Below the pieces are notes generated by a model, which made no database searches, was not told where the DNA came from, and saw nothing but the letters and a program-made list of their open reading frames with translations. From NCBI GenBank assembly GCA_028023455.1, contig JAQFVV010000152.1:1300001-1364000 (forward strand): a stretch of DNA of 64,000 nt, written 5' to 3'. Position 1 is the stretch's first letter. Each line of letters opens with the position of its first letter. The position numbers and the translations under genes were made by a program. This DNA is from Epiperipatus broadwayi. Its lineage: Eukaryota > Onychophora > Udeonychophora > Euonychophora > Peripatidae. This document shows positions 10,645-22,710 of this stretch, piece by piece.

Positions 10645-12847
10645 TGTACCGGTTCCCTGTTTTTACACCCGATCACATAGGGATGTGGCTCCGAAACAAA
10701 CATGACATAGCGTAAAGCTTTATTTATTTTCTTCTATCGATAACTGTTCACTATCAATACAAGGGGGCGCCAGATACGATGATTTAATTGTAATTTAACT
10801 TCTCGCATCACCTTATGTCATGTCAAAACGATTTCGAAGTCTAATCCCGCCCACAAGCTCAACTCCCAGCATGGACCAATAGGGTCACTCAGGGTCGCGA
10901 TGTAATTGTTTCAAAATTACTATTATGGTAAAGGATGCTATGATAACCAATGGAGAGGACGCTTGATTAACTAACTGATCGATCCCAGCATTGGACCATG
11001 TCATTGGTTATTTGGGACCAATGCGATTATTCGTCTATATCTCTAAACAATTAGAAGCTTATGAGATCATCCCCCCTATATTATACCGTCCGGTAGAATT
11101 ATTTACTCCAGCTATATTTACAACTCCTTGACATTTATTTAAATTTTATAATAGGCCCTCCCAATTCTTAAATCTATCTTAACTACGGAATAAGTAAATA
11201 AATCAATAAATAAACATCGTGACTTACGGCACGATGTTGTAAAGCAACAAGGTTTAAGAAAGATAAATCTAAAGTAATATAATTAACTATATGCATAAAT
11301 GCTAACTTTATTAATAATCAAGACGACAAAATAGAATAAAGATTTAATTATAGGAAATGACTTGAGAAATGCTCGATTTGTTTAAATACTGAACAAATTT
11401 ATTTAATATAAAAAAGCACATTGGTTAAAAGTTTTATTTACACGCACACACACGCATTTACGCACTCACACAGAAAAGAACATATTATATATCGTAAAAT
11501 ATGGATGAAAGAATATAAATTTCCTTTTTTACATTTTTTTTATATTACATTTTGAAGGTAAGTGTTATAAATTATAAGATAATAATTAGGGTCAAAGTTC
11601 ATATTTGAAAAGTCCTGAGATTTAAATTTTAGGAATTGCATAGTGTTTGATTTTACGAAGGTTGAGATTACACTAATAAGTTACAATAATAATTTTTAAA
11701 TATAATGAATTACGGTATATTTTATAGCTTAATCTGCGAAATCAAAGTTAGTTAATTATGAGATTGCCTTTTTTTAAAAGTTTACGTATGGAATAAATGA
11801 AAGCATAAAAAAAATAAAGTGTTTACCTAGGATTTTGGCTTATTCTTCCGCTGCTTCTAACTAAGTGGAGGTTTGAACATGGGAGATGATGTTTCCATAA
11901 GGAGATTGTCCATTTCTTTTAAAGTTGAGCGTAATAAATCAGGATGCTTCATGTGTTTCACGGAACATTATTGAACTGGTTGGAGCACTAATTTTAGATG
12001 GTAATATTATTAAGTATTCATAGCGACGAAGATGTTCTGGTGGCAGAGCGTCGATCAATCACTGAAGGGTTTCCTAGCCCCTCATGACAGTCGACGCTCT
12101 AAATATTAATTTCATATCGATCATCTTGAAAACGGGTAGCACAAACGAAGTAATTTAAATTAAATTGAATTTTGAGAAAGTTGAACAAAAATTTGATAAT
12201 TTGACTTAGCTTCTCTTAATTAATTTTTTCAATTAATCATTCTTCTTTTAGATTTTGCTTGATATTTATATGGGTTGGATCTTATCTGAGGATCGAATCT
12301 CCCCCCAGAGTTCCATGTTCTTAGAGTTGTCATTGGGGTCCGTGTCCTACTCAATCCATGTGCTTAAGGCAATCTTATGTTTAGGCAATCTCATATTGCA
12401 ATCTCAGTTAACAAACTTATATTCATTCACACCTTGAATACTTACATGTGTGCGTGTCTTACGAGAACAATGTAATTTACATTAGCTAAAAGTCGAGCAT
12501 TTAATCTTTCTCAAAATCATTTCTATAAGTTTTTACTTTTACTACAATTATAATTTTAAAATATCCCTTTTTAGTTACCCCCGCGGCATAACAAGTATAA
12601 ATTATTTATTGATATTTATAAAGGCATATTATTTTTCATTTTAGAGAATATTATTTTAGTAAATTATGTTAAAGCCTTAACTATTTAATTAGACATATTA
12701 ATATTTTATTTTACAAGTGTATTTTTAGAATGTATGGAAAGAAAACTATATGTATTTTTTATCATAAGTTGTAAGAAAATAAAAATAGAGTATTTTACAT
12801 TGCTTGAGTGTGTGTGTGTTTACATATACCGACTTTGTCTCGGTATA
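10645..12847 (-). repeat. 5' LTR of gypsy element
   Basis: 2203-bp direct repeat of 4003-6209, differing at roughly 25 positions seen by eye, including small length changes in T runs. In coding orientation this LTR would carry the promoter; I could not pick a TATA box with confidence in such AT-rich sequence. Confidence 0.92.
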
Positions 12848-12871
12848 ATATATATATATATATATATATGT

Positions 12872-13189
12872 AATCAAAACTACCCCAAATCCAAAATTAA
12901 AACAGACCAGCATAAAAATAATATTGAAACACAACATAAGGTTTCACTGCTACAAGCAGACTTTTCAAGTGTAAGGAACTACCAAAAACTACACAATATA
13001 TATAATATTAAAAACTTCCAACAAATCCATTCACTTCCCATCCACCCTTAATAGTAAAAGAACTCTTAAATAAGTTTTTGGTAGTTATTTACACTTGAGA
13101 AGTCTGCTTGTAGCAGTGAAACCTTAGGTTAGGTTTTAATATTATTTTTATGCTGGCCTGGTTTAATTTTGGATTTGGGGTAGTTTGAT
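12872..13189. repeat. Foldback repeat with about 118-bp inverted arms
   Basis: Left arm 12872-12990 and right arm 13073-13189 are inverted copies with a few mismatches and an 82-bp spacer. TA microsatellites flank both sides. Each arm contains a hammerhead-like fold (see 13092-13126). An open frame of 105 codons at 12734-13051 crosses it and has no recognisable content. Confidence 0.85.
13092..13126 (+). ncRNA. Hammerhead-like motif, degraded
   Basis: In the right arm: CTTGAGAAGT, then a hairpin (CTGC, five-base loop, GCAG), then TGAAACC. Relative to the hammerhead core CUGANGA / stem II / GAAA, positions 3 and 8 read U and A instead of C and G, which would keep a base pair between them. The left arm carries the same motif on the minus strand at about 12945-12972. 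I do not claim it cleaves; it is probably a relic related to the motif at 56917-56972. Confidence 0.5.
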
Positions 13190-13225
13190 TTTATATTGAC
13201 TAGTTTAGCTTTATGCTTGTAGTGG

Positions 13226-13226
<1 letters not shown>

Positions 13227-13262
<36 letters not shown>
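13227..13262. repeat. (TA)n microsatellite
   Basis: About 36 bp of TA repeats, directly abutting the 5' end of RTE copy A. Confidence 0.9.
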
Positions 13263-13265
<3 letters not shown>

Positions 13266-16200
13266 GCTGCAGAAAGGAGGTTGCTATTAACTGAAAGGAG
13301 ACCCTTTGACTCCTCTTGGAGGCCTTAAAGGAACTGAGCAGGGCAAATTCCTAATGTCCACTCCATACGTTCTTGTAGTTGCAGCTGTTATTACTATGTG
13401 ATTATTCATATAGTATACGAACATGGATGGGCTGCTCACCAACACGCATTAGCCAGCATGGTGAGTTTATTGGCTTTTTACCTCTGAGTTTAAGATCAAG
13501 AAACACCATGGTTTTTCTTCTCAGTGCCTGATAAGGCAGAATGAATGTTTGTGTAAATGATAAATATTTTTCTCATACATATATACAATTATGACAGACA
13601 AAAATAAAGCATGGCCCTTATTCCCAGGAGGCTGTAAAATCACCAATCAAGGCAGCGGTTGGTGGCCAAAGGCGGAGGGTGCTAAGAATCCCCTGATTGC
13701 GGACCTAGGCTGCCATTTGATGATGACTTTTTATTTAGGTACTTACAACTGCAGATCACTTTCAAGTGAAGGAAGATTGTAAGAATTAGAAGAAGAACTG
13801 TCTTATATTAAATGGGACATTATTGGACTTTGTGAAGTTAGAAGAAAAGGAGAAGAAACAATTGATTTAAAAAGTGGACATATACTCTATTATAAAGGCA
13901 CACATATTGAAAATACAAGTGGAGTAGGATTCATTATAAATAAAAAGTGGAAAACAATATTGTGGAGATTGATGGTGTATCAGACAGAGTGGCAAAATTA
14001 GTTATACAACTTAATAGCAGATACCAAATGCAGATAATTCAGGTTTATGCCCCAACAAGTTCTCATAGTGATGAAGTAGTAGAAGATTTTTATATGGATG
14101 TACAAAAGGCTTTTGATCAGAGTAAACAACATTTTAAAATTGTTATGGGAGACTTTAATGCTAGAATTGGTAGACAAATGAAAGATGAAATTGCTGTAGG
14201 TAATTTTGGTTATGGTAATAGAAATGAGAGAGGACATAGACTTGTGGAGTTTGCAGAAAAAGAAAAACTGTATATTATGAATTCATTTTTTGAGAAAAAT
14301 GTTAAAAGGAAATGGACATGGAAGCATCCAAATGAAGATACAGCAGAATTGGATTATATTTTGACTAACAGAAAATACATATTTCAAGATTGTAATGTTC
14401 TTAATAAATTTAACACAGGAAGTGATCATAGATTAGTAAGGTGTAAGTTACGTGTTAATGTAAAACTAGAGAGACAAAAATTATTAAGAAAAACAATATT
14501 TACAGTTGATATTCCTAATCTTCAGAAACATTCTAATGAATTTAAATTAGAACTTACAAATAGGTTTCAAGTGTTAGGAGATTTTGAACATGATTCAGAT
14601 TTGAATGAAATTAATATGAAAATAACTGATACACTTTTTAAAAACTGCAACAAACATAGCTGGTAGAAAAAAAGCAGCAATTGACTAATAAAATTTCTAC
14701 TGAGACTAGAGAATTTATGAAGAAAAGAAGGAATATGAAGATATACAAAAATGATGTATTAAAAAGAATTGAATATCTCGAATTTTGTAAAATGGTACGG
14801 AAAAGAGTTGAAAATGATATAAGAAAGTATAACTGTGAAATAGCAAGGAAAGCTGTAGAAGAAAATAAAAGTCTCAAAAATGTTAAACAACATTTTGGTA
14901 TTGGTAGGAAATTTATATCTGCAATAAGAAAAAAAGATGGAATTATTACTAAAAAGAGAAATGACATCATGAAATTGGTAGAAGATTTTTATCAAGAATT
15001 ATATAGTAATAAAGAACAAGTACCTCCTATATCTATTACATCATCCAAATTGCCCAGAATTTTAAATGAAGAAGTGAGACACACAATTAAGTGTATGAAG
15101 AAAGAAAAGGCTCCAGGTAATGATGGAATTATAATTGATATATTAAAAGAATCAGGTAAAGAAATAGAAACAATTTTAGCAAAGTTATATACCAAATGTC
15201 TAAATGATAAAGATGCACTGGAAGATTGGAAGAATGCAGTAATAATATTAATATTTAAAAAAGGTGATAAAGAAGATATTAGAAATTACAGGCCTATCAG
15301 CCTTTTATCAGTTTTATATAAAATTTTTACCAAGATAATTACAACTCGTCTACAGAGAACTTTGGATTTCCACCAACCAAGAGTACAAGCTGGATTTAAA
15401 AGTGGTTTTAGTACAATAAACCATATCCAGGTATTGAGAGAAGTCATAGAAAGGTCAAACGAATATGAGTTGTCATTATGTTTTGGATTTGTAGATTATG
15501 AAAAGGCATTCGATTCTATACACATTTCTTCAGTGATTAAAGCATTGGATCATCAAGGTATAGATCCAGGATATTGTCATATTTTAAAGAATATTTATAA
15601 AAATGCAACAGCGACAATTAGATTACATAATGATACTGGAAAAATCAACATTGAGAAAGGTGTAAGACAAGGTGACTCCATATCTCCAAAACTCTTTACA
15701 GCAGTGCTGCAAGAAGTATTTTGTGGATTAAAATGGGAAACTAAAGGAGTGAAAGTAAATGGAGAGTATTTAAGTCATTTAGATTTCGCAGATGATGTAG
15801 TTGTTTTTGCAAATAATGCTTCAGAGCTGCAGGAAATGTTGCAGGAGTTAGCAGATGAAAGTAGAAAAGTAGGACTAAAGATAAATGTTAAAAAGACTAA
15901 AGTAATGTTTAATCGATTTGCTCAAAATATGAAAATAAAGATTAATTATGAAGAATTAGAAGAAGTTAACAGTTACAAATACCTTGGTCAGATTATTAAT
16001 ACAGATGGAAACATAATAAAGGAAATTAATCATAGAATTAAACTTGGTTGGAGTGCTTTTGATAGAAATAACTTGATACTAAAAGGAAATATGCCTATGT
16101 GTTTGAAAAGGATGGTTTTTAAAAAATGTGTTTTACCAGTTCTTACTTATGGATCTGAGACTTGGACACTTAATGGAAGAGCAATACAGAGACTTCAGAC

Positions 16201-16571
16201 CACTCGAAGGAGTATAGAGAGATGTATGTTGGAAGTAACTAGAAGAGATCGAAAACACAATGTATGGGTAAGACAACAAACAGGTGTTACTGACCTTATT
16301 GAAAAAATTAAAAGATTGAAATGGAGTTGGGCTGGACATATTGGTAGAAGAGATGATAATAGATGGACAATTAAAATTTTAAACCTGATTCCAAGAGATT
16401 GTAAAAGACCCAGAAAGAGACCACATGTGAGATGGATGGATGAAATAAGAAAATGTGCAGGGGTGTTGTGGAGAAGAGAAGCTAAAGATCGGAGAAGATG
16501 GATTAAACTTGGAGAGACCTTCATCCTGCAGTGGATTGATAATGGTTGATGATGATGATGATATATATATA
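13263..16571 (+). mobile_element. RTE-type non-LTR retrotransposon, copy A (5' complete)
   Basis: About 3.3 kb. Its first 200 bases are nearly the same as the reverse complement of 45900-46108, and both copies start at the same base next to a TA repeat, so the 5' end looks full length. A 330-bp leader precedes the ORF. The 3' end is a TGATGATGATG tail running into TA repeats, the type of short microsatellite end known for RTE elements. There is no A-tail and no LTR. Confidence 0.88.
13591..16549 (+). pseudogene. RTE endonuclease-reverse transcriptase, copy A
   Basis: A single ORF of about 985 codons in the intact state. Domains in order: apurinic-type endonuclease with TYNCRSL near residue 55, CEVRRK, VYAPTSSH, the catalytic GDFNARIG and C-terminal SDHRLV; then RT with KAPGNDGI, YRPISLLSVLYK, VDYEKAFDSI, GVRQGDSISPKLF and the catalytic FADD at 15785-15796; then the RTE-type tail (WAGHIGRRDDNRW). 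It nicks the target and reverse transcribes its RNA there. Three defects compared with copy B: a TAA at 13780 where copy B has CAA, a one-base loss near 13950, and a one-base gain near 14637. The RT half (14681-16549, 622 codons) is fully open. The RTE assignment rests on this tail and the absence of RNase H. Confidence 0.9.
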
Positions 16572-17589
16572 TGATTGTTGCTCAATTATAATCCATATTT
16601 GAAATATATGAACATCTATTTTGCTAGCTTTCTACTTGAAATTTCCTTTGTTTTAATAAGACAAAAATAATCTGCACTAGAAATGTGTATAATAAACCTA
16701 ATAAAATTTAATTTAGAACTAAAAGTGTTGTATATAAAAGATCAGAAAAGGTATTATAAACAAAAGAACAAAAGTATATATAGTTACATTTTCTTTAAAT
16801 TAATCCATCCACCATCTTGCTTTCTTCAAGCTTCATTGAACCATCATTAGGAGAATCATGAAAAAAATAAAAATAAAAAAACTGCTAGCTGTCTGAAATC
16901 TAATCATGACCTCCTGATGAATCTGACCAAGCTATTTTAAATAAATCTCTAATAAGAGATATACAAATAATAAAATTTTTAAAAATAAAGCAGACACTAA
17001 CAAAATTGCTGGAAGCAATGCTCTGAGGCTATAATAACCAAAGTTCAAGAAGTCAAGACTGAGGTGGTTCAATCATAATAAAGCAAAAGTCAACCATAGG
17101 ACAAGTGAATTAGTTACCTGAAATGTTGATAAAGGAATTGAGAACTGTCTCAGAATATAGGAATAAAACAGGTTAAACTTCAAAAACAAAATGCATTAAC
17201 ACAGCAACAATGATGAATCAAATAGATCAGTGCAAGTCAGAAATGAAATCTATGTTAAAGAAATATACTTATATGATGCAAGAAAAGGTGGAGACAAGAA
17301 ATGTATAATTCAAGACTGACATAATGGGAGGTATTATGGAAAGAACTAAGACGTTAGATGAATGCATGTGTGCATTATCTATAAATGAGAAAATAAAGTG
17401 ATCAAAAATAAATATTGAGATGTAATATTACCCTGATATAAGTAGAGTAGAAAACAATATTAGTCATAATGTATATAGAAAAAAAAGAAATCAACCCTAT
17501 ATAAATAACCCGAATAAAATTTTAAGAAGAGAGTGAATAATCAAACAATTGATAATATACCAACAACATAAACAATAGTTCCTTATCCA

Positions 17590-17890
17590 AGTTAATGATG
17601 GAGAAGACCTTCAAACAGATTCCATGTGAAAATTCACTGTATTATTTGAATGGTCTTTCAGAACTATTCACATTTATAGTTTATCAGATAAGGATAAAAA
17701 TACCATAGCCAAAATGTATTTGTGTGGTGCAGCCAAGGATGGGTAAAACTCAAATTTATCATCATCATGAAACATATAATGAGTATGAAGTGATAATACT
17801 CCAAAGATTTTGTAGTGAAAAATATCAAGATAATGTGTTACAGCAAGTGTCTCAATTAAGGTATATGGCAACACTGAATAAAACTGATTA
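17590..17890 (+). pseudogene. Decayed gypsy gag fragment
   Basis: Three short open pieces in different frames resemble the capsid region of gypsy Gag: one ending MYLCGAAKDG at 17681-17746, then one base out of frame, then a piece reading RFCSEKYQDNVLQQVSQLRY up to a stop near 17890. The cysteine-glycine-alanine and RFC-EKYQDN patterns are, to my knowledge, typical of invertebrate gypsy capsids. No protease or RT follows. The minus-strand open frame over the same bases (17674-17919) is a shadow. Confidence 0.5.
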
Positions 17891-18856
17891 AAATATTTTT
17901 TGAGGTGGCTAAAGTTCAACGCTTACTTACTACTTTTTCTTTGTTAGAAAGACCTCATTTAGTTTACAAGGTACCAATTACCTATAAATATTCAGCAAAC
18001 CATGACCCCTGACAATTGATTGGATATTGAAATTATGATAGACTGGCTAGGCACTATGGACTTGGAAATTCCACAAATGGAAAAGAAAAATACAATTCAT
18101 TCTGAAATGCATCATACAAGCATTGATACCATCCAAATTGCAGAATCAGATTAGGATAGATTTAATCAAAAACACATATCTAGGTATCAATATTATTCAT
18201 CACTTATAAAGAGTGATATAAAGCTTCAGATAAATGATAGGCCTACTTCTAATCATTACAAATAATCTCCAAATAAATGTCACTATCAAACTGTAGCAAA
18301 ACTATCATATAACAATGACCACTAAGTTACACCAAAGACTTACAAAATGCCAGGAAAACAATAGAAAAAAATTAATACAAGTACAATCATTTTTGTTATT
18401 TTGTTTCAAAGGTTGAGAATATAAAACAAATAATATCATAATCATTTTACTGTCAGCCATGTGGTCTTCTACTTGGCAGAAAGCTAATTATCATTTATTA
18501 TGAGGATAGCTAATAAATATAGCAATACGAACGTTTTAAAAACAGTTTTATAAAAGCAGTATTTTAAGATAAAGTATTAAAAGTAATAATAATAGGCAAT
18601 GTTCAAATTTTAGAATAAATTATTAAAAATCATATTTTAAAATAATTATAAATAATATAGTAGATTTGATAAAAACATTTAAATTAAAGAAAAACTAATA
18701 AATTATATAAACTATGTTAAAACTATTTCTCATCAAAAATTAAAATAAGCACATTTAAAATTATGTTGGAAGGAATATAATGAAACCGTCACAATTAAGT
18801 ATACTAGTGTTAAAAGAAATAGATTTTAAAAGTTTAATTAAATAATGTACAATTTG

Positions 18857-19150
18857 ATCTACATTTATGGATTGCCTATAAAACCACAGCAATCCAAGCC
18901 AGGTAAAATCCTTGCAACTAATCCACAGCATGAAATTTTTTTGTAATCTCATATAAATCAATTTTTATATATGTCAACCTATATCTATGGAGTCGTCATG
19001 TAACCACAGCAATCCAATCTATGTAAAACCATGTAACTAATCCACAGCCTGTAAAAATTCCTGTAATGCTGTGTAAAACAATGAGTCAACTCTTATATAT
19101 GTAAACCTACAACTACAGATTGCCCATGTCAACACAGCAATCCAAAAACC
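18857..19150. repeat. Tandem repeat, about 120-bp unit, 2.5-3 copies
   Basis: The motif CACAGCAATCC starts at 18885, 19005 and 19133 (steps of 120 and 128), with flanking blocks such as AACTAATCCACAGC and TTATATATGT also repeating. Units differ at many positions, so the array is old. Confidence 0.75.
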
Positions 19151-19639
19151 CTTTAAGACAAATAAAGCTTATCATTGAAACATAATTAGATTAAACAATA
19201 AGGTAATTGAAAAATTAATTCTGTTAAATTTAAGCTTACATTTTGAAGTGAAGATAAATGATTCACAAAACAAGATATAATTACAAGAAATTAAATAATG
19301 ATGATGTTTTAAAAATTGAATTAGTTAAATAATTGTAGCGTTTTGAACATTTGATGTAATTAAAATAAAGTTGAGGTCACTAAAAGTATTGTAAATAAAA
19401 TGTCATTAAAGGTGTTGTAAGGCAAGAGATCAAAAGTATATATAATCAGATTTGTTTGAAATTAACGTCTATATGCTTTTATTTAAGCTTCACTGAATTG
19501 CCACCAGGATGACTAAGTGGAAAAGAGACAAAATAGTCAACAACCTGAAGTCTAACCTTGATCTTCTGATAAATTTGGCTAAGCTATTTTGAAACAATCT
19601 ATAATCAAAATGAAGAAAAAATAATGCCTAAACTTGAAA

Positions 19640-22126
19640 TAATTTCTAGGACAGAAAACTTATAAAGAAAGAAATGTGATTATAAGTGCCCAAGTGTTAC
19701 AAATAATGAACAATAGTATAATTCTTAGAATTTTAAATTAAACAAAAGATTAATATTAAAATTTGATTGAGTTCATTTGTTTAAAGTAACTCATATTAAT
19801 TACTGTGGATTAGATTTTATATTAATTAGAACTTATAATATTAATGCAGTTGTTTAGATTACTGTTCAATGGTTAAAATATACTTTATGATATGATGAAA
19901 TTATTCATGATATTCTTTTGTAAATTTGAGAAAGAATTAAAAAAAAACCTCACATAATTAAGCAGTGTTATTATTAAATTTAAGATTGGATCCAAATGAA
20001 CCAGAATTACTATTGGAAGAAAGGTATTGTTTAGAGTAAGCCCATACTAGATATATGTGTGTGACTATGCTCTGAAGCTAAAGATAAGAATCAATGTATT
20101 GTTCTTGTGTAAATCAGTTATAGGTAGAATTACATCCAGAGTGTATTAAAGGTGAAAGACTTACTCTATTGGTAAGCATGCTCAAATATATATTCATGTC
20201 AGTGTTATAATATCTAATTGAAAGATTAATGTTTTGAAATTAATCAAAAAAAAAACCTTGGACACTTTTCAAATAACTATGATAGTTATGTATTTGTTTT
20301 CCAGATTGCATGTGAGATTAAAGTATAAGTGAGAAATGGCTTATTAAAGCAATCATAACCATTAAATTATAATCATAAAGATAATCAAATTATAGAGAAA
20401 ACTTATGATGTAATCAGCAATATATAGATAAAAGAACAATATATTTTGTCTGTCAATTATGATGCTTTGTAAATTATGTAATTTGTTTAACTTCTTTACA
20501 CATAAGATTGTTTGCTTATTAATTCCATGTTCATTATTTCATTGGAAATAGCTCATGTTTTACAGGATGTGGCCAGGTATTGCCAATAGTGATTGCCTAG
20601 TGTTCATCATCATCATCACATGTTACATTTTTTAATTTTATGAAAATAGATAAATATGTGGATGTAAATTTCCTCAAAGTATCATCAAGTAGCACCTGAA
20701 ACAATTAAATCAAATTTAAATATATAAAGTGGACCATTATGACATATATATATATATTGTAATGTGATGTACCATTTTCCATATATATCTTACGCATATA
20801 TAAAACCATTTGTAGATTGCGCGTATGTATATAACAATACACATATATGCATATGTTTAGAAAAAAATATTTATTCTCGAAGGTATTTCAAAAATTATTC
20901 CATTTATCGCCCAGCATATTTATGAGCAATTTATGACCTCAAGCGCCAATCCTATATTAATATAAGAATTATACTGGGAGAGCAGGAATACAATATGAAA
21001 GTGCCATTGACTAGCTCTACTCAGGGTGGGTGATTATTTAATCATGGGAATATACGGGGGATTATATTATACAAGACACTCTTCAACCCAAGCCATTACA
21101 TTAATTTTTAAATCTAATAATCTAACTAACTCAAAATCAAAGAAATAACACAAATATATGTAAGTTTCATTTTACTTTAATCTTATAACTTTTAATTTCT
21201 ATATTATTTATATGACTCTTTATGTTTTTGTGCTCAAAATGGTGAGAAACGCATGCATACACATACACTGCATAGAACTGTATAAAATGCAATAGAAAAT
21301 GAAAATAAATGGGAAAGCAATATCTGATTCATCCAGATCCACAATAAAAAAAATCATTTTAAAGTTCAAAAGAGGTAATACATAATGTTCATGTGGACAG
21401 TTTATTATGTGTAGTTAAAACACACTAACATTTGAACTATTATATGAATATAGGTGGTAAATGTGCACATTACCTTTTTTCTTTCTTCCTCATGGAAAAC
21501 TAAAGCTAAAATATTTCTTTCCAATGTGTATTGCATTCGATGTAGGTGATTTTGGTGGTTCGATCTGTTTTATTGATTTTCGACCTGCTACTATTGTTGG
21601 AGCTTGATCTTGGCGTCGGAGTGACTGATTTCCATTTACAATATTTTTCGCACATGGCAGCAACTTCAGTGTCTTTGAAGGCAGGATTGTAAAAGCCTCT
21701 CATGCTTATGACTCTAAAGCCTGCTTGCACATCCTTCTACCTGACAATTCTAAACAACTCCCCTTTGCAGCATTCTCTACAAAAATCAGCAATACAATGA
21801 ATTCTTTTTAGCAAGTTCTGCCACTCAAAAGTCCGGATTCTTTTTGAACAAAAACTTTTCACACCTCCGAATCTTATTTTGTTCTTCTTTTGTTTTCATC
21901 AAAATTCTTTTGAATTTAAACTTGAATCTCACTAATTACATTCCTTAGATATCGATCAAGTTATTTTTGATATATTTTTTTCCATTTAACTTTTCCAAAA
22001 TGAAATTGAAAAGTTTCCATCTTGAAAAATAAATATTTCCATAACTGCATTTATACTTTTTTTTTATATTCTTCTGGACATTCCATCTATTCTGATACAG
22101 AGGGCGCCACCAGATCACTACGTATG
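19640..22126. other. Non-coding, AT-rich; no gene seen
   Basis: I see no supported gene. It holds a short TA repeat at about 20746-20758. There is an LTR-like stretch around 20870-21050, where the complement contains TTGGCGCTTGAGG, resembling the junction and PBS start of the 4-12.8 kb gypsy element. A slightly less AT-rich minus-strand open segment lies at 21506-21730. Confidence 0.6.
21506..21730 (-). CDS. Hypothetical open segment, possibly an exon
   Basis: 74-codon open frame with no ATG at its start (the first codon is GTG) and more balanced composition than its surroundings, ending in TAG. It encodes MRGFYNPAFKDTEV, a CEKYCKW stretch and a serine/asparagine-rich tail. I do not recognise it. 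It could be a terminal exon of a host gene on the minus strand, or a transposon fragment. An AG dinucleotide acceptor exists just upstream, but AG is too common to count. Confidence 0.2.
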   Translation of the reverse strand: MQAGFRVISMRGFYNPAFKDTEVAAMCEKYCKWKSVTPTPRSSSNNSSRSKINKTDRTTKITYIECNTHWKEIF

Positions 22127-22710
22127 GGATAAAAGAATAGATTTATTAATAAAGACTAGGGAGTTAGAGAGATGGAGAAATAGTATGGAGAGTAAAAAGA
22201 GTTTAAATATATATAGAAATAAACAGAATATTAGGTGTGAGTTAATATATGATAATAGTAAGGAAAGTAGTTTATTGTTTAAAGCTCGAACGGGATCTTT
22301 AGCTACAAAAGAATATACATGTAAATGGAAAAATATGGGTGATTTATTTTGTAAATTATGTAAGGAAGGAATTGAAAATATTAGGCATTTGTTAATTGAA
22401 TGTAAATGTTTGAAAACAGAAAGGGTACATATAATGAAGTTGTGGAAAAATAAATATGAAAAGAGTGATTATACAGAAAGTGAATTATTGGTTTTTATGC
22501 TAGGTTTGGGAAAAGATAAGGGGGATTTAGATATAAAGGTTATAGAGTTGACAAAAATTATGTTGTGGAAATGGGATAGAGCAGATTATGGGTAAATTTA
22601 GAGTGGGGAATGTAAAAGAAAGTGGCTAACAGGTTTATCTGGGCTTAATTGCTGAGATATTCTTGACTTCGTTTAAGGAGAAGCCATAATACATCACATC
22701 ACATCACATG
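22127..22710 (+). mobile_element. CATCA-tailed LINE, 3' fragment
   Basis: 5'-truncated copy of the family at 46.5-48.9 and 50.55-52.45 kb; the first 48 bp match 51857-51905 closely. The open segment 22185-22595 encodes the ORF2 C terminus with a C-x2-C-x8-H-x4-C finger (CKLC...H....C). After the TAA stop comes a short 3' UTR ending in GGAGAAGCC and a tail of CATCA units at about 22692-22709. Confidence 0.85.
22185..22595 (+). pseudogene. ORF2 C-terminal fragment with CCHC-type finger
   Basis: 136 codons, open to a natural stop. Residues near 55-75 form the C-x2-C-x8-H-x4-C finger thought to bind element RNA in related LINEs. No RT motifs are present because the copy is 5'-truncated. It is inactive alone. 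Its C terminus (KVIELTKIMLWKW...) shows how the frame-shifted copy at 52.26 kb should end. Confidence 0.8.

Larger units (their letters stand above)
4003..12847 (-). mobile_element. Ty3/gypsy LTR retrotransposon, recent, 8.8 kb
   Basis: Two direct repeats of about 2.2 kb (4003-6209 and 10645-12847) flank a minus-strand gag, protease, RT, RNase H, integrase set. Integrase after RNase H is the Ty3/gypsy (Metaviridae) order. The element lies in a TA tract: ATAT precedes the left end and follows the right end, so a 4-bp duplication of ATAT is possible but cannot be told from the repeat. On the coding strand the 5' LTR is the right-hand one. By eye I count roughly 25 differences between the LTRs, about 1 percent, so the insertion is young. 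Even so, the reading frame is broken several times, mostly at homopolymers. Confidence 0.93.
16680..19640 (+). mobile_element. Old LTR retrotransposon remnant
   Basis: Two diverged direct repeats, about 16690-16980 and 19340-19625, can be aligned by eye: both run from an ACTAAAAGT(G/A)TTGTA stretch through AAAAGTATATATA and a CTTCA(T/C)TGAA stretch to GCTATTTT. Between them lies a gypsy-like gag trace (17590-17890) and a 120-bp tandem repeat. I read this as a very old LTR element. The edges are approximate and no PBS, polypurine tract or target duplication could be fixed. Confidence 0.4.

Noticed and set aside
13263-13400. Possible HDV-like ribozyme at the RTE 5' end
   Set aside because: HDV-like ribozymes are known at 5' ends of some non-LTR elements and a GGGCAAA stretch is present, but I could pair only four bases for P1 and P3 would be far too long.
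16908-16935. CTGATGA at 16915 as a hammerhead core
   Set aside because: No stem II and no GAAA follow within range.
22085-22110. TGGCGCCC-type sequence on the minus strand as a retrotransposon PBS
   Set aside because: A similar GGCGCCA block occurs inside the gypsy LTRs, not at their ends, and no LTR could be found around it.
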